A stretch of DNA of 28,183 bases from a virus. The translations under genes were made by a program, and so were the position numbers. The notes beneath the pieces are model-generated. The model saw nothing but the letters and a program-made list of their open reading frames with translations. It searched no databases and was not told the DNA's origin. Of the stretch, positions 23,967-28,183 are shown piece after piece. The stretch's first letter is position 1. Each line of letters starts with the position of its first letter. Location: positions 1 to 28,183 of the IMG/VR virus record IMGVR_UViG_3300008259_000132; one strand, 5' to 3'.

Positions 23967-24968
23967 TTACTCTTCTTTCTCTTCGGTCAAAGTGAAATCT
24001 CCTTCAGCACCAATAATATCCTTCCAATAGTCGGCATATTCTTTTTTGTATGCTTCGATAGATGCTTTTTCTTCTGTTGAATCTTTACCCGCCAAAAACC
24101 CATGAGGTGTTACAATAATTTTCCCATCATCGAATCCGAGTCCGTTGATGTGGTTTTTCATTACAGATATCTTACTCCTAACGGCAAATTTAACGGAACG
24201 TTTGTCTTTTGTCGCAGTAATTTTTGTAGTTCCAGCACCTTTCTGATTTCCGAACAAAAATACCAAAGACGAGTTCAACCAAACAGATTCACCACCTTTA
24301 GCTTTAATCTTCGGTTGTCCGAAAGGATTGTCCGGTAATTCAACCCAAGGTTGATTTATGATAATCAATGTATTTTCATATTCGGTATCCGCTTTTCTTG
24401 AACCAGAAATTCTTTGGTTGATACCCATTCCGATTTTATCGGATAAAACGGATGCGTTGTGTTGTTTACCACCTTTACCCTCATAGGTCATCTTACAAGG
24501 TACTGAACCTACAGAATCCCAAATGAAACATAGGCTATAGTTCAATTCCCCTTTTTCTTGAGCATCCAATAGTTGATTGATGTAATCGGTGATTTGTTCT
24601 ATGTAGCTAAAGTTGTTATTGAATAGAAAGAATCCGTCCCAATCCAACTCACCTGTTTCGGTATCAACAACCTCGTCACATTGGAACCCCATGAGTTTAG
24701 CATGGTCAAAACTCCACTTCTGTTCTGTAATGATGAACACAGGTAAGATTTCTTTCTTTTGAGCATCTACAGCAGCTTTGATTGCTGCAGTTGTTTTACC
24801 TGTATCTGAGTGACCCAAAAACATATTGATATGTCCAATAGCAGGACCAGGTAAACCAACGGCATCCAAGAAATCGGCACCTAAGTCCAAAAATCTTTGG
24901 GGTTTATATTTTGCAGAAGTTGAGAACTTCTTTTTCAGATTACTAAAATCGTTTTTCTTGATTGCCAT
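23967..24968 (-). CDS. uvsX: UvsX/RecA-like recombinase (333 aa)
   Basis: Strand-exchange ATPase for recombination-dependent replication. Residues: Walker A GHSDTGKT (52-59); Walker B LCFIWDS (147-152), followed by VGSVP; TLIIINQPW with a polar Gln after the L2-like region; AKGGESVWLNSSLVFLF, typical of UvsX/RecA cores. T4 UvsX has 391 residues, so this is a compact form. It starts 2 bases after the 70-aa gene and is coupled to DUF6165 by a 1-base gap. Together with the gp32-like SSB upstream it forms the presynaptic filament pair; a UvsY mediator is not recognised here (the 70-aa or 153-aa proteins are possible but unsupported candidates). Confidence 0.92.
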   Translation of the reverse strand: MAIKKNDFSNLKKKFSTSAKYKPQRFLDLGADFLDAVGLPGPAIGHINMFLGHSDTGKTTAAIKAAVDAQKKEILPVFIITEQKWSFDHAKLMGFQCDEVVDTETGELDWDGFFLFNNNFSYIEQITDYINQLLDAQEKGELNYSLCFIWDSVGSVPCKMTYEGKGGKQHNASVLSDKIGMGINQRISGSRKADTEYENTLIIINQPWVELPDNPFGQPKIKAKGGESVWLNSSLVFLFGNQKGAGTTKITATKDKRSVKFAVRSKISVMKNHINGLGFDDGKIIVTPHGFLAGKDSTEEKASIEAYKKEYADYWKDIIGAEGDFTLTEEKEE

Positions 24969-24970
24969 AA

Positions 24971-25183
24971 TTAAAAGTCTAAATCGTATGTTATAAAATC
25001 GTCCAATTCTTCATCGGGGTGAAACTCAAGCCAATCTTCATTCTCGAAAATAAAATACCCACCACCATTAGAGTCTTCCCATTTTCTGAGTTGAAGTTCT
25101 TTTCCGTTTTTATCTATTATTGTAAAATCGTAGGTGACGGCTTCGAAAACTTTTTTCGGATGTTCTTTTACTTTGAATGTCAT
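24971..25183 (-). CDS. Small acidic protein of unknown function (70 aa)
   Basis: Not recognised. Sequence features: MTFKVKEHPKKVFEAVTYDF, then a strand-turn-strand layout with KNGKELQLRKWEDSNGGGYF and a strongly acidic C-terminus (FHPDEELDDFITYDLDF). It is probably a single beta-rich domain. It lies between SSB and UvsX; its ATG is 13 bases after the SSB terminator hairpin and its stop is 2 bases before the UvsX start. It therefore begins the UvsX transcript or is reached by read-through. A recombination accessory role is possible from position only. Confidence 0.65.
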   Translation of the reverse strand: MTFKVKEHPKKVFEAVTYDFTIIDKNGKELQLRKWEDSNGGGYFIFENEDWLEFHPDEELDDFITYDLDF

Positions 25184-25196
25184 TATAAAAAAATAT

Positions 25197-25218
25197 AAGG
25201 GCGGTTTGACCCGCCCTT
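25197..25218 (-). terminator. Rho-independent-like terminator after the SSB gene
   Basis: An 8-bp stem (AAGGGCGG / CCGCCCTT) with a 6-base loop. On the minus strand it is followed by ATATTTTTTTAT, a good U-rich tail. It lies 9 bases after the SSB stop and 13 before the 70-aa ATG. It likely raises SSB over downstream genes. Confidence 0.8.
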
Positions 25219-25227
25219 GTTATAAAA

Positions 25228-26073
25228 TTAGAATGGTAAATCAGTGTCAGCTTCAGCGTCAGCTTGTGGGTCAGTAACTTTAGAAGACTTGGAACCACCA
25301 ATTGAGGTTTCAGATACTTCATCATCACCGTAGACATATCCACCTTTTTCGTTATCCCACTTTGGTGTTTTACCTTGTGCGATTGCTTCAAGATACTCTA
25401 CAGGTTTTTTACTATATACATCAGTCCAAGACAACTCATCATTTACCCACTCGTTAGCTTGGTCTTTATCTGTATGAACAGGTGTTGGGTCGTCGTACAT
25501 GATTGCTGAAACAGTTGTATACTCTTTTCCTTTTGGAGTTTTAGATTTAGCCAACTCGATGATTAGGTCACGACCTTTTTCAGCATCTGTAATATCACCT
25601 TTGTTTCTCCAAATGGGAATAATCTTGTCAAGAATACCCTCATTCTTATAGTTGTGTTTAAATCTCCAAAACTTTGGACCGTCAGCTTCGTTATCACGGT
25701 CGATAACTTTAACGATGTAAAACTTACGAGATTTGTATTGCTTTGCAAGTTCCTTATCGGATTCCTTACCTGTTGCCATCAACTCTTCGTAAACTTCGTT
25801 CAAAGGTGAACGTTCGTTGTCATTTTTTCCTGGGTCATAGAACTTCTGCCATTGACCACCTACTTGGATTTCATGATACCAAGCCTCTTTGAATGGTGAG
25901 GAACCATCTGTGGTAGGAAGAATTCTCACTCTTCTCTGACCTGATTTCTCTTTATCACCAAGGATTAAAGCGAAATACTTTTTCATTCTTTCGTCTTGCG
26001 ACATTTTCGATTGGGCCCCGCCCATTTGATTTTTTTCATACTGTGCCAATACGGCGTCTAATACATTACTCAT
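25228..26073 (-). CDS. 32: Single-stranded DNA-binding protein, gp32-like (281 aa)
   Basis: A gp32-type SSB is supported by the N-terminal segment LAQYEKN followed by MKKYFALILGDKEKSGQRRVRILP, an OB-fold region with PFKEAWYHEI, KSRKFYIVKVIDRDNEADGP, FWRFKHNYKNEG and a GRDLIIELAKS helix. A flexible Ser/Lys-Asp tail ends in DTDLPF, like the acidic tip of bacterial SSB (D-D-I/L-P-F) that recruits partners. Length is close to T4 gp32 (301). It contains no cysteine at all, so the zinc site of T4 gp32 is missing. It is a single-gene unit with a Bacteroidota-type promoter upstream and a terminator right after. High expression is therefore likely. Confidence 0.9.
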   Translation of the reverse strand: MSNVLDAVLAQYEKNQMGGAQSKMSQDERMKKYFALILGDKEKSGQRRVRILPTTDGSSPFKEAWYHEIQVGGQWQKFYDPGKNDNERSPLNEVYEELMATGKESDKELAKQYKSRKFYIVKVIDRDNEADGPKFWRFKHNYKNEGILDKIIPIWRNKGDITDAEKGRDLIIELAKSKTPKGKEYTTVSAIMYDDPTPVHTDKDQANEWVNDELSWTDVYSKKPVEYLEAIAQGKTPKWDNEKGGYVYGDDEVSETSIGGSKSSKVTDPQADAEADTDLPF

Positions 26074-26097
26074 TTTTTATAAATTTAGATTGTTTAG

Positions 26098-26129
26098 CAA
26101 ATATAATTGGGATTTCCCTATATGTCAAA
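26098..26129 (-). promoter_or_regulatory. Bacteroidota-type promoter of the SSB gene
   Basis: On the minus strand TTTG (26129-26126) is followed by a 20-base spacer and TATATTTG (26105-26098). This matches the -33 TTTG and -7 TAnnTTTG pattern of primary-sigma promoters in Bacteroides and Flavobacterium. The predicted start falls roughly 20 bases before the SSB ATG. It lies right after the terminator of the upstream unit. Confidence 0.7.
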
Positions 26130-26132
26130 TTT

Positions 26133-26156
26133 AAAAGGGACCAATCGGTCCCTTTT
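26133..26156 (-). terminator. Perfect-stem terminator after the 224-aa gene
   Basis: A 10-bp perfect stem (AAAAGGGACC / GGTCCCTTTT) with an AATC loop (GATT on the transcript). It ends in UUUU plus AAAUUU. It lies 3 bases after the stop of the 224-aa gene and just upstream of the SSB promoter, so it isolates the two units. Confidence 0.8.
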
Positions 26157-26158
26157 TA

Positions 26159-26833
26159 TTATTTAAATTTAAAATCTTCTCTATCCTCTCCACTCGGTTG
26201 AAATGAATTTTTTATATCGTTCACATTGATATCACTAACTTGGTCGTCAGTCAAAACATATTCATTTTTTCCCGTTTTTTCCATTTCTTCTTTTTTGTCA
26301 TCAAAAAAATCAGTGAGTCTTTGGTTATAAGGGTATGAATCATAGACTCTCAAATTCAATTTTTCTTCAGGACTCTTGGACCTATATTTTTCTAATTTAC
26401 TTTCCAAAGAGTTTAACTTACCCATGATTTGGTCCATCTCACCAAGTCTTTTCTCTAAATTAGATAATTGTCCAAAAAGGTTTTCAAAATATTCGTCTTG
26501 TTTTTGTTGGATATTTTTTTGAGCATCAACTAAATCCGTTATCTCTAATTCTTCAGTTCCACTCTCTTCATCTTTCTTCTCAGTTGTTTTACCCTTATCA
26601 TCTAATTTTTCTACATCGGGGTCTGACTCAACATCTAAAGGCTCAGGTGTTGGAATACCTTTCGGGATATCTGCAGCCGGTGTTTCTGCGGGTGGTGTTG
26701 CTGGTGCCCCCAAAGCCGCCGCCGCATCTGCCGCAGGGTCTGGTGGAGGAGGTTCAATAGCCTGTTCTTTGATATAATTTACAATTGAATTATATCTCTC
26801 TATTTCACTTAGAATTTTTTTATCTATACCCAT
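26159..26833 (-). CDS. Acidic coiled-coil protein with Pro/Ala linker (224 aa)
   Basis: Not recognised. Layout: helix (1-25, MGIDKKILSEIERYNSIVNY), Pro/Ala-rich linker (about 27-60), a strongly acidic segment (PDVEKLDDKGK ... EESGTEELE), a coiled coil (about 103-152, with heptad-like Leu/Ile: ENLFGQLSNLEKRLGEMDQI), and a polar C-terminal tail ending in EDFKFK. Coiled-coil, acidic, Pro-rich proteins of this length occur as head scaffold or assembly factors in T4-type phages, but also as other chaperones. It starts 2 bases after the 74-aa gene and closes a unit with a strong terminator. A morphogenetic role is a guess from shape and neighbours. Confidence 0.7.
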   Translation of the reverse strand: MGIDKKILSEIERYNSIVNYIKEQAIEPPPPDPAADAAAALGAPATPPAETPAADIPKGIPTPEPLDVESDPDVEKLDDKGKTTEKKDEESGTEELEITDLVDAQKNIQQKQDEYFENLFGQLSNLEKRLGEMDQIMGKLNSLESKLEKYRSKSPEEKLNLRVYDSYPYNQRLTDFFDDKKEEMEKTGKNEYVLTDDQVSDINVNDIKNSFQPSGEDREDFKFK

Positions 26834-26835
26834 TT

Positions 26836-27060
26836 TTACCCGTTTAAAAGTTGTTTAATTCCTTTGGCAGTTTCTACCTTTACTCTTCTGTTGGCTAAAT
26901 GTTGGTGACCTGCTCTCTCAATAAGACCATCTCTTTCTCTGACCATATAACACTCACCGGTGTCCAAATCACAAACCTCTTTGGAGCCGTCCCCATTGTC
27001 TTGCTCTGAAAACCTAACTGGTTTTCCCAAATAATTGTCGAGCATTGTTTTTAAATTCAT
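26836..27060 (-). CDS. Small protein of unknown function (74 aa)
   Basis: Start chosen at ATG 27060 (MNLKTMLDNYLGKPVRF). A longer reading to 27132 begins inside the preceding gene with an implausible hydrophobic leader that is in fact coding and spacer DNA. A TATTTATA element lies 13 bases before this ATG. The sequence has a compact CDLDTGECYMVRERDGLIER segment with two cysteines seven apart, then a basic tail ending in AKGIKQLLNG. No known family. Its stop is 2 bases before the 224-aa gene, so the two are coupled. With the 224-aa protein it may serve head or tail assembly. Confidence 0.7.
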   Translation of the reverse strand: MNLKTMLDNYLGKPVRFSEQDNGDGSKEVCDLDTGECYMVRERDGLIERAGHQHLANRRVKVETAKGIKQLLNG

Positions 27061-27073
27061 AGAATTGTTTTTA

Positions 27074-27081
27074 TATAAATA
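27074..27081 (-). promoter_or_regulatory. TATTTATA element before the 74-aa gene
   Basis: The minus strand reads ATATATTTATA, with 13 bases to the ATG at 27060. Spacing and core equal those of the sites before the 302-aa and 1619-aa genes. It lies in a 28-base gap. Confidence 0.45.
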
Positions 27082-27088
27082 TATTAGA

Positions 27089-28183
27089 TTAAATAAAAGT
27101 GAATACACCAGGTGCGGTAACAGGTACCGCATTTCCTGTTGTTGTTACTGATATTTGTAGTTGTTGTGGTGGTGTACTAACTATTTGTGGTATTGAGAAT
27201 TTTATTTTATTAGTTGATATAAATTGTACTGTTCTGAAATCCACTTGAGTTGTTCCAACCGTTATAGTTCTGACGTATTCTAAGTTTGTACCTGAAAGAC
27301 TCATTACAGTTCCAGTAGTACCTGTCAGTGGTGAGAATCCTGATAATACTGTTGGTGGACACGCCGGTATTGTTGTTTGTTGACCTCCTCCTCCTTGATT
27401 GAATGCGGTTCCTATATCAGTCCTCAATCCCACTCTTCCGGCACTTGCAATTGCCTGGTCAACTATACTTCCATAAATTCCCAAAAATCTATCTATGTTC
27501 GATTCATAATATTCTAGGGTAACCTGAGCAGCAGGGAATGCAGTACAATAATATTCAATAATTTTTTCTTTAAAAACTCCTCCTGTAATCTGTGAAATTC
27601 TCGGTGTTATAAGACCTGTCATAAATTTCAGGTAGGTATTTACATCATTAAATTTCGCTGCCGGTAATGATTTATCACCACTAATGGTTTTGGTTTTAAT
27701 ACATGCATATACGTTAGGTACAAAATCCTGTGTAAGCGATGATGCTATTGGTTTATCCAAAGTAATATTACTGAAGTTATTATCATACGCAACAAACTCT
27801 CCTTTAGGGTCACCAGCAATACTGAATGTTCGAATATAAGATAGGACATAAACTATAGTCTGAAGCTCTGCGTTAGGTGCGGTACCTGTATAGGTTTTGA
27901 GACTATTAGAGAAATCAGTTGCGGTCAATTTTGTAAGTTGTCCTGTAGTTGATTCAAGTCTATCAAATTGCGGTGATAGATTCGCTCTACAAGCATTTTG
28001 GGCATCTACAGAGAGGTTATTAGAATTTTGTATTAGGTTTGTTTCTTTTCCTTGGTTTGTGGTGGTTATTGTTGTGTTTTGGTCTGTCTTTTGTATAACT
28101 AAGTTTTCTAATTGAGTAAGAAGATTTTGATTTATCTTTTGAAGATAGTTGTCCTCCACAGGATAATCATATATACCCTGTCT
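27089..28183 (-). CDS. Structural protein with C-terminal IPT/TIG-like domain (5' end outside window)
   Basis: The frame is open to the window edge. The first possible start inside is a GTG at 28159, but eight in-frame codons precede it (RQGIYDYP), so the gene most likely starts upstream and is partial. The visible part has a Thr/Asn-rich helical N-region (about 1-60), a helical middle domain (about 65-250 of the 356 codons from the GTG), a Gly/Gln linker (GGGGQQ), and at about 270-356 an IPT/TIG-like Ig fold: PPTVLSGFSPLTGTTGTVMS, then LSGTNLEYVRTITVG and a closing VTTTGNAVPVTAPGVFTF. IPT/TIG domains occur in phage tail and head decoration proteins. Function is otherwise unknown; a virion protein is likely. 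Confidence 0.75.
   Translation of the reverse strand, partial: RQGIYDYPVEDNYLQKINQNLLTQLENLVIQKTDQNTTITTTNQGKETNLIQNSNNLSVDAQNACRANLSPQFDRLESTTGQLTKLTATDFSNSLKTYTGTAPNAELQTIVYVLSYIRTFSIAGDPKGEFVAYDNNFSNITLDKPIASSLTQDFVPNVYACIKTKTISGDKSLPAAKFNDVNTYLKFMTGLITPRISQITGGVFKEKIIEYYCTAFPAAQVTLEYYESNIDRFLGIYGSIVDQAIASAGRVGLRTDIGTAFNQGGGGQQTTIPACPPTVLSGFSPLTGTTGTVMSLSGTNLEYVRTITVGTTQVDFRTVQFISTNKIKFSIPQIVSTPPQQLQISVTTTGNAVPVTAPGVFTFI

Noticed and set aside
27061-27132. N-terminal hydrophobic extension of the 74-aa protein as a signal peptide
   Set aside because: The extension reads through the intergenic TATTTATA element and the end of the previous gene in another frame; ATG 27060 fits gene spacing.
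1-28183. Stop-codon reassignment, as found in some large Bacteroidota phages
   Set aside because: Core genes end at TAA, TGA or TAG at expected lengths and no conserved protein is interrupted by an in-frame stop.
1-28183. tRNA genes, integrase, attachment sites or insertion sequences
   Set aside because: Gaps are all under 135 bases and contain no cloverleaf-like sequence; no recombinase or transposase motif was seen in any frame.

Overview
This window is a contiguous block of a tailed-phage genome. Every supported gene lies on the minus strand and genes are tightly packed, many sharing start and stop bases, so transcription runs from position 28183 towards 1. A T4-type core (gp32-like ssDNA-binding protein, UvsX/RecA recombinase, RNase H/5'-3' exonuclease, gp41/DnaB-type helicase, baseplate gp25 and gp6) identifies a contractile-tailed myovirus. 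Several independent signs point to a Bacteroidota (Flavobacterium-like) host: SprB-type adhesin repeats in a tail protein, a DUF5522 protein, AT-rich DNA with starts that lack a clear Shine-Dalgarno, and a promoter upstream of the SSB gene that fits the Bacteroidota TTTG / TAnnTTTG pattern.

Layout in transcription order: (1) 28183-26159, a partial protein ending in an IPT/TIG-like domain, a 74-aa protein and a 224-aa acidic coiled-coil protein, closed by a perfect-stem terminator. (2) 26073-22098, recombination and replication: SSB with its own promoter and terminator, a 70-aa protein, UvsX, a DUF6165 protein, RNase H, and a 153-aa protein with an internal duplication. (3) 22064-18500, DnaB-type helicase, then an AT-rich control region with a hairpin, then an adenosylcobalamin-dependent (class II) ribonucleotide reductase overlapping by one base with a small Cys-rich DUF5522 gene. 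(4) 18479-1, the tail: gp25, gp6, a 1619-aa protein with a hydrophobic segment, three unassigned or Ig-like proteins, a 302-aa protein, a 989-aa protein with a tail-protein-I-like region, then a host-interaction cassette. That cassette holds a seven-repeat SprB-like protein, a 110-aa Cys-rich protein, a Pro/Thr-stalk protein and the start of a GTS-repeat fibre.

The replication genes supply single-strand binding, strand exchange, primer removal and unwinding. The reductase supplies deoxynucleotides and ties the phage to cobalamin. The structural genes appear to be split into several transcription units: each structural CDS with a real leader carries the element TATTTAT 4-13 bases before its start codon, while structural genes that overlap or abut the previous gene do not carry it there. 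This is the best candidate for an undescribed regulatory signal here. The most striking protein-level observation is the use of gliding-adhesin-like repeats in a phage tail.
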